Of a stretch of DNA of 64,000 nucleotides, positions 36,640 through 48,475 are shown in pieces. The position numbers and the translations under genes are program-made. This DNA comes from Portulaca oleracea (Eukaryota; Streptophyta; Magnoliopsida; Caryophyllales; Portulacaceae). How positions within the stretch are numbered: position 1 is the first letter of the stretch; each line of letters opens with the position of its first letter. Below the pieces are notes generated by a model that was not told the origin of the DNA, did not search any database, and worked only from the letters and a program-made list of their open reading frames with translations. The stretch is taken from the NCBI GenBank assembly GCA_029582165.1, contig CM055890.1, forward strand, positions 9,489,787-9,553,786, written 5' to 3'.

Positions 36640-38940
36640 ATATTGTTTATTCCGTTATTTTGCATGTTTTACCCCTTTATTCTATGACTTTTTGTTTGTT
36701 CTTAATAATTAAATTAGGTTTATTATTATGTTTTTATTGAATTTTATTAGATTTTTATTTCATTATTTTATTTTAGTTGTTTTTAATTATAAATTGAAAC
36801 AAAAATATTAAAATTGAAAATAAAACTCAAACTACTCCTAATTAACCTAAATCCCCCCTTTTCTCCTATTTCCCCCAGAAGCCCAATCCCCTCAGCCCGC
36901 CAAATACTACCCGGCCTAACTCTAACCAGACCAACCCCTCACCCTCTTCTATCCCTCAGCCCAACTACTCCTAATCCCTTCTACCCACCTAAGCCCACTA
37001 CCATAAAACCCCACCTGACCCGACCCGACCCGACCCTCCTAACCCAAACCCTAATTCCTTTTCCCCTCATTCTCTCTGACCGATTTCCCCCACTCCCAGC
37101 AACCCTCTCTTTATTCTTTTCATTCTTTCCTTTCTTATTTCATTTCCCATTTCTCTCAATCTCTCTCTTCCTCTGTCTTTTTCCCCAATTCCCTCATTCA
37201 CTTTCTTCTTCCTCTCTGACTTCTTCCTGCGCATACACCACCAGCGAACCACATCTCCACCATTCTCATATCATCTCTTATCTCTTTCTCTCACGATATC
37301 TCAATTTCTCACTCAATCTCTCTTCCCTTTTTGCAGTTTTGGTTGTGACAACAGAAGAAGTACAGATGCAGCCTTCACCACCATCGCATACCATCATCTT
37401 CAACTCCATGCCCATCAAATTTATCTTGGCCGTCCAATTTAAAGGCAAATCAAGGGCTCCGATTTGAAGGGAGATATGGATTCGAGTTTATAAGAAGAAG
37501 AGGAGCCAATTTTGAGGTTTTTATGATTGGTTTTGGGAAAATGACAACCCCTAGCATTCCATCCATTTTTAGGGTTAGTTTAGATTCAGGGTTTTAATTT
37601 ATGTTTTAATTTGAACTTAGGATTAGGGTTTAGATTTAATCTTCTTTTCATGCTCATTTTGATATGTTTTTAGCACTATAGTTGTTATTGGATTTCGGAT
37701 GTTGAAAGATATTGTTATGTTTGATTCAGTTTGTAGATAATCTCTAGATACTTGATTCGGTTTTGTTGATTTTGCTTTGTGTTATTTGTTTTTGGTTGAT
37801 TTTGTAGTTAAATTCTTTGTTATTGTTGATATCTTCTCTATACTCCTCTGTTTCCTCTTCCTTTTTCTTATCTGTTTCCCTTCTCTCTGTTTCTGTCATT
37901 CGTCCCTGCTTCTCCATTTCTTCCCTTTTCGATCTAGGTAGTATTTAGAGGTTAGGGGTTTTCTTTCTTATTTTCTTCCTTATTTTGTTCGGCCAGTAAT
38001 TTATTTTAGGCTATAGTTGTTTTCCTTTTCGGTTCTGTTTTAATCGCATTTTAGGGTTATTAGTTGGAGTTAGATCAGATTTGAGTTAGGGTTAGTTTTA
38101 GGGATAGTTTTATTAGGTTTTTGCTGTGTTTTGTTAGGTTAGATTATTAGATTTTGGGCTAGTTTAGTGCTTAGGATTTTAGTTGGGTCAGTTTTGTTAT
38201 TTGGACCAGTTTGGTGTTTAGGACTAATTGGGTCTAGGTTGATAATGGTCTTTAGATTAGTCTCATTAGGTTATTAGACTAGTTTAGTTTAAATCCAAGT
38301 TAGTTGAATCTTAAGTTTGTAAATAAAGATGATTAGTGAGCAGTTGTTTTAGGTTAGAGGGTGATTAGGCCTTTAATAGGGATTTAATTTGAGGTTTGAT
38401 TGGAATGGAATGATTAGCTTAGTTTAGGATTTTCCATCAATATTCTCTATCTTTTGTGGAAGTTTAGTTAATTGAGATGTTGTTAGATTTCCTTAAAGCA
38501 TTAGTGTGAGGATTTAGTGGGATAATTAGGTTTATCTCTCATGAAATTGAGGATTGATTTAATTAGGGATTGTTACACTTTATACTCTTAGGTTTTAGTC
38601 TTCATGAGAATGAGGGGTAAGATTTGGGATGTTAATCTAACATTATCCTTGGAAGAGGGTGCTTAGAGTGATTACATTTTAGTAATGACCCATTCCTAGT
38701 TTAGTGTTAACCTTTTCGATTTTCCTTCGATTAGATTTCCTTTAGGTGGCTAAAATCAATCCCCGAGCCTTTTTCTTCTTTTCTTTGTGATCTTTTATTG
38801 TGTGTTTTTAGTTTAGTTCTAAAACCTCCAAAAATTTTGAATTCTAGACCTAGTTGGTGAGAGTTCGAGTGACTTTTAGGTCCGGTACCCCAACTCCCTG
38901 TGGATACGATATTACAACCCCGGCTATACTATAACTAAAC
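36640..38940 (+). mobile_element. Second LTR-like segment of the Athila-type relic
   Basis: It begins with a CATGTTTTACCCC stretch similar to that near 28610. A C-rich and then CT-rich leader follows (about 36840-37350). Near 38895-38910 it has GTGGATACGAT and AACCCCGGC, the Athila-type LTR end motif. It is longer than the left counterpart and much diverged. It may include inserted DNA or belong to a related family. It ends a few dozen bases before the Tat-type LTR at 38983. Confidence 0.4.
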
Positions 38941-38982
38941 AGATATGAAACCCCTCCCCATTGAATTGAAATATGTGCTTCT

Positions 38983-40024
38983 TGTAGGACCCGGAAAATC
39001 GTCCCCGTTCGGGGAGATTGTTTCGGATGCGCTACTTAAGTGATCGGGAGCCGACTAAGGTTGCTTACTCCTTAAATAAGGATATTTTTATTTTCGAAAT
39101 TCGTTTTTGGGGTTATGAAACTTTATTTATTTACAAATCCGTTTTTTTATTATTTAAATTATTCGAAATTGCACAAAATATTTTAATAATGATTTAATCC
39201 CGGCCTAAGAATCAATTTCAGGCTCAAAGAGGAACAAGTGGGCCACCAGAACCCACTAAAACCCGCCTGGGTTTTAATGGATCCTGGGCTGGGCCTCTTG
39301 CCTCTTGGCCCAGAGAGAAAGTGGGTTGAAATCAATAAAACCCGCCTGGGTTTAATTAATTTCAAGCCCTTTTCTCTACGGGCCCAGCCTAGAAAGGATG
39401 AAGGGCATGAACTACATCATTTTCTTAAATTATTTTATGCAAAAACGAGCATTTTAAATAATTAAACGGATTCATAAAATGTTAAAGAGTCGCCAACCAA
39501 TTTAAGGAAATCGACAAACCGTAAAAGTAATAAAAAATGACTCCGGTCTACGAACCCGATTTCTAGATCCGGGGGTAAGGTTACGAATTCGAGAGTGATA
39601 AGAACTCTCGAATCCGCCTGTTAGAAAACAGACTCTACTAAAACCGACATTGAAAAGAAAGAGAGCGGGGAGAAGTTTGGTTAATTTCGTGAAGTCATTA
39701 TTCAAAACATGCAAGATTAAAAACATTATGTTTACTTTTTTACAAAATATGTACAAGTAAAGGAATTAAAGAATGGATTACATGATTAATACAACAATAA
39801 CAATAACAAAAGTGAACCTTGTTTGATATGGGTTGGCCGAATGCGACGATCGAGTTCCTTGACTTAGCGCCGGTTTTGACCTCGGATGGTATGATGAAGA
39901 TATGGATGCTTTTAGAGAATGGTATAGGAATGGTCTGGAGATTATAATGAGAGTGGTTATGATAATATTAGGGGATAAGAATGGATGTAGTGGAAAGAAT
40001 TTAAGAGTTTTGGTAGGATAATGG
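38983..40024 (-). repeat. Outer element 3' LTR, first part
   Basis: Matches 61708-62745 of the other LTR almost base for base. It starts TGTAGGACCCGG and stops at GGATAATGG. Beyond that is a 13-14 bp filler and then sequence of the inner element's LTR. It includes two AAAACCC/GGGTTTT-type dyads (39257-39276 and 39336-39354). Confidence 0.88.
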
Positions 40025-40304
40025 AAAGAATTTAAGAATGATAAACAAACATGCATATGAACAAAAAAAGAAATTAAAATTATTCTTTCAAGTAATCAGA
40101 TTTGATTAATCATACCCAACATTAATGTCAACATTACGATATTATGGGTGATTACAAGTAAATAATAACGAAAAAATGAAAATGCGAAAATAAAAATGCC
40201 AGAATGCATGTATGCAAATGAGAGAGGGAGAGAAGAAGAGAAATCCACCTAGTGTCAATACTCCCAGGTGGTTTCGGTGTGAGAAATGAAGTGTGAGGTG
40301 AGGG

Positions 40305-40312
40305 TATTTATA
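40305..40312 (-). promoter_or_regulatory. TATA box, inner element left LTR
   Basis: TATTTATA on the plus strand reads TATAAATA on the minus strand, followed by CCCTCACCTCACACTTC. The same box is present in the right LTR. Confidence 0.65.
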
Positions 40313-41037
40313 GGGTGAGTGAGTGAAGGGATTAGGTTTAGGAATGTGCTAAAAATAGCGGATGCACTAAAAATAGCCAATTTGCTAAAATTAGTCAATT
40401 TGCTAAAATTAGTCAACAGGCGGGTCTTCCTGGCGTGAAAATCGAGGTCGGCTTGCGCAGCACGCGACCCGAGGACAAGGATCCGGGTAAACATGCCGCG
40501 CCGGCGCCGGGCCGGGTAAATGGGCGACATGCGGACACGCCTAAGGCGCTTCCCAAGGCCGTGCTTTGTCAGCACGCGACCCGAGATATGAAAATCTGGG
40601 TCGCTGACCCACGTGCAGACCCGCCTGGCGCCCAGATCTTGCTCGGGTTCTGGGCAGCGCCTCGGGCTGCGTGTCAGGTGCATTTTTGGGCATATTTCTT
40701 TTGGGCTGATTTTGTGGTGTTTTTCTCTCATTTTTGCATTTCAAGCATATTTTGGCATTTTATCTCAGCTAAAAATAAAATAAAAAGAAATACTAGAAAA
40801 TAAAAAATTACAATATTACAAAAGACACTTTTTGGGTGTCTACAGTTAGCCCCCACTTTGATAGAGTCTAGTAAGACGAAGATCAAAGTATTCAAAGACA
40901 CCAAAGAGGGTGAGATGCTGCAGTAGTGATGTCTTGAGGCTAGGTGACACTTGGAAGCGGAAGTCCTGTGCCGGATGTATGACTTGTAACTGATTGACAT
41001 CCGAAAACGATATCCTATGTCAATGTTGATTGTCAAC

Positions 41038-41594
41038 GCTTGGAAGCAACTGTCCTGCGCCTAACTGTACTTCAAACTTCTGTCATCGTACTTTAAACGC
41101 TCGATGACCGGCTGAATTAACATCGTACTACATCGAGTTGATTTCACATGGTATTTCTCAGTGTCGATGATGATTTTCCAGTCTTTCCTGGTGTCGATGA
41201 CGATTTTCCAGTGTTTCCCGGTGTCGATGATGATTTTCCAGTCTTTCCCGGTGTCGAGATGATTTTCCAGTGTTTCCCGGTGTCGAGATGATTTTCCAGT
41301 CTTTCCCGGTGTCGAGATGATTTTCCAGTGTTTCCCGGTGTCGATGATGATTTTCCAGTCTTTCCCGATGTCGATGATGATTTTCCAGTCTTTCTTGGTG
41401 TCGATGATGATTTTCCAGTCTTTCCCGGTGTCATGATGATTTTCCTGTCTTTCCCGGTGTCGAGATGATTTTCCAGTCTTTCCCGGTGTGGAGATGATTT
41501 TCGACGTTTGGAAGCAACTGTTATGCAACTAACTGTATTTCAAACTCCTGTCATCGTATTATACACTCCCGACGACCGGCTGAAATAACATCGT
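41038..41594. repeat. Minisatellite between flanking direct repeats
   Basis: A tandem array at 41161-41500 has about 12 units of 27-31 bp built on GATGATTTTCCAGTCTTTCC and CGGTGTC. The first seven units alternate between GTCTTTCC and GTGTTTCC versions, a two-unit higher-order pattern. The array is bracketed by a diverged direct repeat of about 90 bp (41038-41126 and 41506-41594), which starts with TTGGAAGCAACTGT and ends with AACATCGT. It lies near the 3' LTR of the inner element, where Tat elements commonly carry tandem repeats. Confidence 0.88.
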
Positions 41595-41929
41595 TAGCCC
41601 CTAGTATGCAAGCTAGGGACGGCAATCAAAGTAACTTTCCATTTTCATATTATTTTCTGAGTATATGTATATTCATATTTCTCTGGAAAATAAAATCTCA
41701 CATAAATTCGTCGTTTCCTCCTTGAAAATTTAAATTATTAAATTTTCTAAGTATATGGATATTATTTTTTGTATTGATTGATTAATCAGTTAAATTGATA
41801 GTCGACTTTGTTAAGTGTGCAAACCAACACTTGTCCTTTCCTCTTCACAAAGCTTCTTCTTCTCTTTCTACAAAGTTCCATCTTCATTCCTTCATTTCAA
41901 ACTTCACATCTCCATACTCAGATCCAACA

Positions 41930-43240
41930 TCGTGCACTAGGCAGACCTGCCTTGCTGCTTGCAAATCTCGGGTCCTGGCGTTGTGGGCAGACCCGCATGA
42001 AGGTGCCAACTTAAGTTTTCTCGAAGGTGAGTTCGGTTTATTTTATGCAGACCAGCATAACCATTTTCTCTCTCTACAAATTCCCAGCGTGCAGACCAGC
42101 ACAAACACAGTAGCACCCTCGCGTCTCGGGTTTTTCCGACGTGCGGGCCAGCATGTAGGCAGCAGTACCCGAGAAGCGGCAGCACCCGTGCGGATCCTCT
42201 TGGTACTGAGCTCGGGCTTGAGTGCAGGTTCGCGATTTCGATTTATGCGGACCAGCCACGGTAAGTCCAAGTCTCGGGATTTTGATTTCTGGCACCGAGT
42301 AGACCCACTAGAGAGTTTCGATCTCGATTTTTTTTTTTTTGCGTTCCCTCCTGACCGCGAGTTCGGTTCTCGGGTTTTCCAACCGTGCAGACCCGCCTGA
42401 CCGCGAGTTCGGTTCTCGGGTTTTCCAGCTGTGCAGATCTGCCTGACCCAGTTCGGGTCTCGGATTTTTGATTTCTTGCACTGTGCAGGTCCCCCTGGTC
42501 GAGTTAGGATCCGGGGTTTCTTGCTATGTGCAGACCACTTTGACCGAGTTAAGTGCCGGTTTTGATTTCTTATCTGCGGCAGACCCGCGACCTTGCTCGG
42601 TCGAATCGCCAGGAAGTTCGGTCTCGGGTCTTTGATTTCTTATCTTGTCGGCCGACCCACCGGTGAGTTCGAGTCTCGTGTTTTTATTTCTCCGTTCTTT
42701 TAACTTGGGCATACCCGCTCGACTGTGAGTCCAGGTCTCTGGTTTGTCTGCCGTGTAGACCAGCCTGACCTTGCTCAACGCAGACCTGCCTGACCGAGTT
42801 CATGTCTCAGGTATTTCCCGGGTCCATGCGCGGACCCGTGTTGCTGCTCTCAAATCTTGGGTCGGGATAGTGTTCATATGTTTCGATCCATGCAGACCCT
42901 CCCAGTGCTAGCTCGGCTTTCCTTGGGTCTTATTTCTGTCAGGCAGACCCGTCCGACAATGAGTTCGGGTCCCAGATTTTTCTTCCGTGCAGACCCGTCT
43001 AACTTTGAGTTCAGGTGTCGGGTCTTCAATTTTTTCACCATGCAGACCCGCCTGACCTTGAGTTCGGGTCCCGTGTTTTCTTCCATGCAGATCGGCCTGA
43101 CTTTGAGTTCGTGTCCTGGGTTTTTCTTCCGTGCAGACCCCCTGACTGTGTTGATTCACTGGTTCGAACCTGCCATTTCTCATTCAGGGGACTTGGTTCA
43201 GCTTCTAGTCGTGCAGATCCGCCTGCTTCCCGGGTCACCG
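41930..43240. repeat. Irregular array of GCAGACCCGCCTGA units
   Basis: A GC-rich stretch of about 1.3 kb where a unit of roughly 50-65 bp recurs with many changes. Each holds a version of TGCAGACCCGCCTGACC followed by GAGTTCGGGTCTCGGG. GACCCG and CGGGTC within a unit can pair, so each unit is also a short hairpin. It yields long but unsupported open frames on both strands. It is noncoding 3'-side sequence of the inner element. Confidence 0.7.
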
Positions 43241-43319
43241 TTCATACCCGTCCAATGGGTTCTCGAGTTCAATTTTGAGTTCAAGTTTTGCCTTCATTTT
43301 CTTTGTCTCGCATGCATAT

Positions 43320-46300
43320 AGTGTGGATGAATTAAATTTTTAGAGTTTAATCCGAATAATGTAAATTATTCACGGATTTTTCTCACAAAATTTAATTGAT
43401 CCTAACTGGGACTCTTGGAGTAAAATTCGAGTCCTGAACGAATTCTCGAATGGATTCTCGTAAAGTCTTTGTGAATTAATTTTATGAGTTTTAATTCTGA
43501 AAATGTATTATTCTCCGAATTAGTTCTCATAAAATTTAACGACTCCGATTTTAGAGTTTAATTCAGAAAATGAGTTACTTTCCGAATTAATTCTCGTAAA
43601 ACTTCAACTCCTTGGATCAGAAATCCTTCTGTTGACAACGAATTTGGATCTTCTGGCGATCTTGGCGAATATCTGTCCAGAGGTGATCAAGATCCTTGGT
43701 GAGCGAACCTGAGTCACAATTCTCGAGGTTTCTCTTATTTCTTTTGAGTCTCAGACGAGGGACAAAGGAATGCAAATGAGGTCTTATGCATGATATGCTA
43801 GATGAATTACATTACAATACAAGACTCTATTATGCATGTTTATACGCAACCTAAATCTAATGCATGATGTGACTCTTTTTTATTTTTGCGATGCATGTGA
43901 CTCTTTTTTGTTACTCAAAAAGAAAAGAAAAGAAAAAATAAATAAATAATACGACTCATCATGAAAATTAAAAATTATTGTGACTCGAAATGCAAACTAA
44001 TATGGCTTAAAATGAAAAATATAAGCTCCTATGACCTTTAAAAAAAATGCACATGACCTTAAAAAAATGGACCTTGATTTGATGCATGCATGCATGCAAT
44101 ATAAAACCCCCCACTTTCCCGAGAAAAAAAAGGAATAAGGAAAAGTAAATAAAGACTCTGAATGTCAAGGGTGATTTTGAAGTGGGTTTCAGGACAAGGC
44201 AAAAATAGTGAAAATGATGAGTTCTCTTGTCGAACTGCCTTGTAACTTCGTAAGTTGCCATGATGTGGACATTGAGTGATGAATGAGCCCCCAGTTGGAA
44301 TGCCGCAAAAGATGATATCCAGGGAAAGTTTACCCGCTTAAGCTGCCATAATGCGGATATTGAGTGATGAGCAAGCCCCCAGTTGGAATGATGTCGAAAA
44401 CGATATCAATGGAAGATTGAACCTGCTTAAATCACATGATGGGATAGTTAGGATGTTCAACCTTGATGTCATGGTTAGAAACCTCAAGCACTAAGAAGGA
44501 TCAAGCGACAAGCCGTCTTGATTTCCCCTGCCCTTACTCTATCTTTCCCGGTTCTTTTATTCATGTAGGAACATGTAAGTACACTAAGCCCCCCAGTGCT
44601 AGTAAACAAATGGCTTCAAATGAGTCAGCATGATGGACCTAAGTGGATGTTATCTTCAAGTAAACCTTATTTTGATGCAGTTAGCTTCTTATTCTGCTAA
44701 AGGAGTTATCCCTCACCCAGGTGTTCTTGAAAGCGAGGATTAAATGATGAATCTTATGCATACACTAATGGCCAAATCAGAAGAGCTCACAGGGTATGGA
44801 CAATGGAGGATGGATTATAGAAAAGATAGGGATAGTGGTATAGAAAGCATGTTTATGAGTGGTTAGGCCCCAATGATGGGCAAGATGAGACTATGAATGG
44901 TTAGGTGAGAGTAGTGATCAGATGTAATAGACAATGTGATGAATGAATGGGTAGAGGTTCGAACTGATGGAGGTGGACGAGATGGTCTAAGGATATAGCA
45001 CCATGTCTCGTGGGTTTATCTTATAAGGAAAGAGATGGTCAAATGGCTATGGTTAGATGGAAGGGTGATCCAAGTCTGATGGGAAAAGTGGGTGTGCATG
45101 GTGAAAGGAATTTTAAGAGTTTTTCATTGTCCTTAGAGACCAAGGTTTCCTCTCCTTTTGCCTAGCCCGCCTGGTGAGGTTTTCGGGCTAGCCGCTCTTT
45201 ATTCTCTCTTTTAAAGACCAAATGATTTAATGATAGACTTTCTCTAAAAGCGAATTGCAGCGGCCGGGCCTCAAAGAGGTTCTCCTACGTATCCAGTGTG
45301 GAATCAGGCCAGTCGTAGTTCAACTGGTGCAGCTTTAAACGATTGATGCCTCAAGAAGGACTTTGAGATAAGTTGGAAAGTTTAATGGGAAGGATAGGTG
45401 TGAAGGTTTGAGGGGAAGGTTTTGCGATTGGTGCGGGTGACTTACAACTGCCTCTTATTCTTGCTTCTTTCTTCTTCTTTTTTTTTTTGCTTTTTCTTTT
45501 TGAAATTTTTTTTCTTCTTCTTTTTTCCTCTTTTTTTTTTTGAACTACTGATCTTCAACTTATACTTCTCCTATCAATGACTATTACCCGCCACACATTA
45601 TTTGGCTTAGGTGGGTTTAGGGATGAGATGGTCATAAAAATGAATGACCGGGTTCGTGGTGGTGGTCAAGAAGATGGTATGAGAAAGTACTAATGTAGGT
45701 AAAGCGGCTAGATGAAAATGAAGGTGGGGATGATGTAGGTGGTAAAGGGTGGAAGCCTTCTATCATAGGCATGTCTTTTTAAGCTGCATGATTTATTTGA
45801 TAGTGAGATTCACTTTTAGAGATGATTGGTCTTGTTCATTTGAATTCTCTCATTTTGCCTAACCTGTTGGATGAGTGTTCAGGTTAGCTTCTCTCCTCTT
45901 AATTTTTACTCATTTACCTCTCCTTTTGCCCAACATGTAGGTGTTCATGTCGGCCTCATATTTTATTTTTTTTTAATGAAATTTGTCTCTCCTTTTGCTT
46001 AACTTTGCTTTGACGGTGAAGTTAACCTCTCTTCTCTCCATTAACCTTGGACTCAGAGTAGGACACAAAAGAAAAAAAAAACATAGAGTGAAGGTGTGAT
46101 CGAGATGTGAGATGGAATGAAAGATATGAACAGATGGATGTGTCAGACTTGGATGGTCATATGGGTGAGTGAGCTCTTCAATTCAAATCAGGAATGCAAG
46201 CACAAGATTCTTTCCTTAACAATTTAGAAGCAAATGAAGGGTCGGGGAAGACAAGAGTCATAATGAAAATGAGTTCGTCTTATTGAATGCAAGCAACATG

Positions 46301-46471
46301 AATACATTGAAAAATCTACTTGGGATACAACCCAACTGACTCTTAAAAAGGAAGACGATTGCCATGAAAAGAAAAGATGTAACATGAGGGGATCTCCCAA
46401 TTGATCCTTGCAACTTAAGGTTTTGGAAATACCCGTTTAACTCTGCAGTAGGCCATATTCTAATAGGATTT
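43320..46471 (-). other. Noncoding interior of the inner element
   Basis: No pol-like coding sequence. It contains a duplicated unit of about 85 bp at about 44254-44420 (copies share GAGTGATGA and AGCCCCCAGTTGGAATG). A segment near 45240-45310 (CGGCCGGGCCTCAAAGAGG, then TCCTACGTATCC) resembles a block common in internal regions of Tat-type elements. C/T tracts lie at 45460-45545. Confidence 0.55.
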
Positions 46472-47368
46472 CTACGTTGCGATCAGCAGTGACAACTTCC
46501 CAGATTTGAGCATTTCTTCTATCTTGTCCTTGAGAATGTTGCACTTCTTGGTGTCATGACCTCGCATTCTATGATATTTACAGAACTTGCTAGCATCCCA
46601 AGTTCTGCTTTTGACTTCAGGTTCAGCTCGAATAGGGGGTAACTAGATCTTCCCTTTCTTAAATAGTCGATCCAAAGCTTCAGTATAAGTAGTGTCGATG
46701 GGAGTATAGATGGTGTATCGTTGTGGTTTAACACTTGCGAGAAAAGTTTTAGGAGGTCGAGTGTGTACTCCTACGGATGAAGAGCTTCCTCTCCTATCTT
46801 CTCTGACATGATATTCGACATTAGCCACCCTTCTATCGTTTTGTAGAATCCAAAGGATCATATCCATTTTTCGATCTAGACTTTCCATGCGTGATTGCAT
46901 TTGATTTATTGTGGTAAAGAGTTGGTCTATAAAAGAACTTTCTCCTTCACCATATCTTCTTTCTTGATCCATTCCTGTGGCTAAGGGCGGGATTTGATCT
47001 TCCTTCTCAGTTGAAGGAGATCTGGAAATACTTGGAGCAGTTCTGAACTTCTTCCTTGGTAAGTTGAACTGACGTGGTTGTTCGACTCTATGAACAGAAG
47101 TGAGTCCCAAGCCCATATAGTGATTTGCAGACATATGGATCTCTCTTTCTGTTTCATGCATACTTGCTATTTCACTATGATGATTGTTGTTTTCATCTTC
47201 ATCATGAAGGTTCAACTCATCATTGATCCTTGCCAATGTATGGATGATTCCATCTATCTTCCTATCATTTTCAATAGTTATGCCTTGCATTTGCTGTGAA
47301 ATTTCAGCTAAATGTTGAGTAATGAAGGGAATGAGCTCGTCGTTGCTAGGTATCCCGTTGAAGGCCAT
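46472..47368 (-). pseudogene. Gag-like protein lacking capsid, inner element
   Basis: Minus strand, start ATG at 47368. An N-terminal acidic or coiled segment is followed by a second coiled stretch (FIDQLFTTINQMQSRMESLDRKMD) and a YTPIDTTYTEALDRLFKKGKI segment that matches the outer element's gag. A TAG at 46643-46645 interrupts the frame. The same frame then continues through WDASKFCKYHRMRGHDTKKC, an intact CCHC-like nucleocapsid motif, to a TAG at 46472-46474. The capsid domain present in the outer element is absent, so this is an internally shortened gag of about 298 codons. No protease or polymerase follows. Confidence 0.78.
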
Positions 47369-48454
47369 TACAGACAGTGATGTAAAGAGAGCAACTTCAA
47401 GACTTGTTTACTCCAAAAGATCGGTCGACGAATCCTTATTCTGCCTGTATGGAAACCATAAACCTCAAAATTAACCCTAACATTGACCTACCCAAAGACC
47501 TAGCGACTTATACGGGACGACCTAATGCAAACAATGCCTACATGATGAATGATGGTTTTTTTTTTTTTTTTTTTTTTTTGTATGGACTCGCCCACTATTA
47601 GGCTTGCATGAGGACTCTTAACCTAGGATGATGTTATGTACATGAATAGGGGAGGTATCCATCAAGTCATCACAAAATCGAATCAACATTAAAATTCTAA
47701 TGGACTCAGATTTAGTTAATGATCGGAGAGATGCCTTAGGGGTCAAAGATTGCTTAGGGTTGAGTAAAGTCAAACTTGAATCTCGGGCTTAGTCAAACCT
47801 CCCTGACTTGGGCCTAAGAGAGACCTTTTGGGCCTACTTTAATCTCGTTTGAATATTACCCAAACTAAAGTAATATTTGAGGGGAATGCAAGTGTGGACC
47901 GACTTATCCTATAATGAAATGCACAATTAGCACATAATTGGCACGTTATTTATTATTTTTTTTTTTAGAGAAAAAAAGGAAAGAAAGAAAGAGATGCACA
48001 TATCATACAAATGAGGGATGCGCTTAATCCATGGGTCTATGTTTATGATTTAAGGTCGGGTGCTTAAAACTAACATACTCATGTCTCTCACGCGCCACAA
48101 ATTCTATGGAGTTCATAGTAATGTGACCCGTGTGTTTCTCGTAAAATTAAGGGGAAATGTAAATTCATATTCCCAAAAATTTCGGAGTGCTTCATGAGTG
48201 GGAAAGTAACTTGCGATCTTCTTGAAATGTGGAGTTCATTTCTTTATGAAGTCGGAAGTAAACTTTGCCCAAAAGGGGAAAATGGGTCGATCCTAAACGA
48301 TGCCTTTGAGTTCATCGCGATTTATCAAAGAAATCGTGATGTAGGCCCGTATGCTTTATGCCTAATTAAATAACAAAAATTAAAAGAATTAATTTCTCCC
48401 TTCTACTCAAATATTTAAGAAACCGATTTTTCAATTTTTACCCTCTTAAAGTAA

Positions 48455-48473
48455 GTCCCCAGTGGAGTCGCCA
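48455..48473 (-). promoter_or_regulatory. Primer binding site, inner element
   Basis: On the minus strand TGGCGACTCCACTGGGGAC lies two bases from the end of the 5' LTR. It is the tRNA-Arg-type primer site typical of Tat/Ogre elements. Confidence 0.8.
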
Positions 48474-48475
48474 TC

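Noticed and set aside
36814..37467. A 217-codon plus-strand open frame rich in P, S, L and F.
   Set aside because: It lies in a C-rich then CT-rich LTR-like leader. Low-complexity composition keeps the frame open by chance, and no domain or splice context supports a protein.
40255..40803. Overlapping open frames on both strands, repeated at 49456-50040.
   Set aside because: The same frames recur because both places are LTR copies of the inner element. They are LTR sequence, not genes.
41061..41528. Repetitive open frames encoding a repeated WKIIIDTGK-type or TGKSSSTPG-type peptide.
   Set aside because: They are translations of the minisatellite in two frames. The unit length keeps the frames open, with no sign of a gene.
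41795..43321. Several open frames of 70-200 codons on both strands.
   Set aside because: They come from the GC-rich GCAGACCCGCC array inside a pol-less retroelement; both strands are equally open and nothing resembles a protein family.
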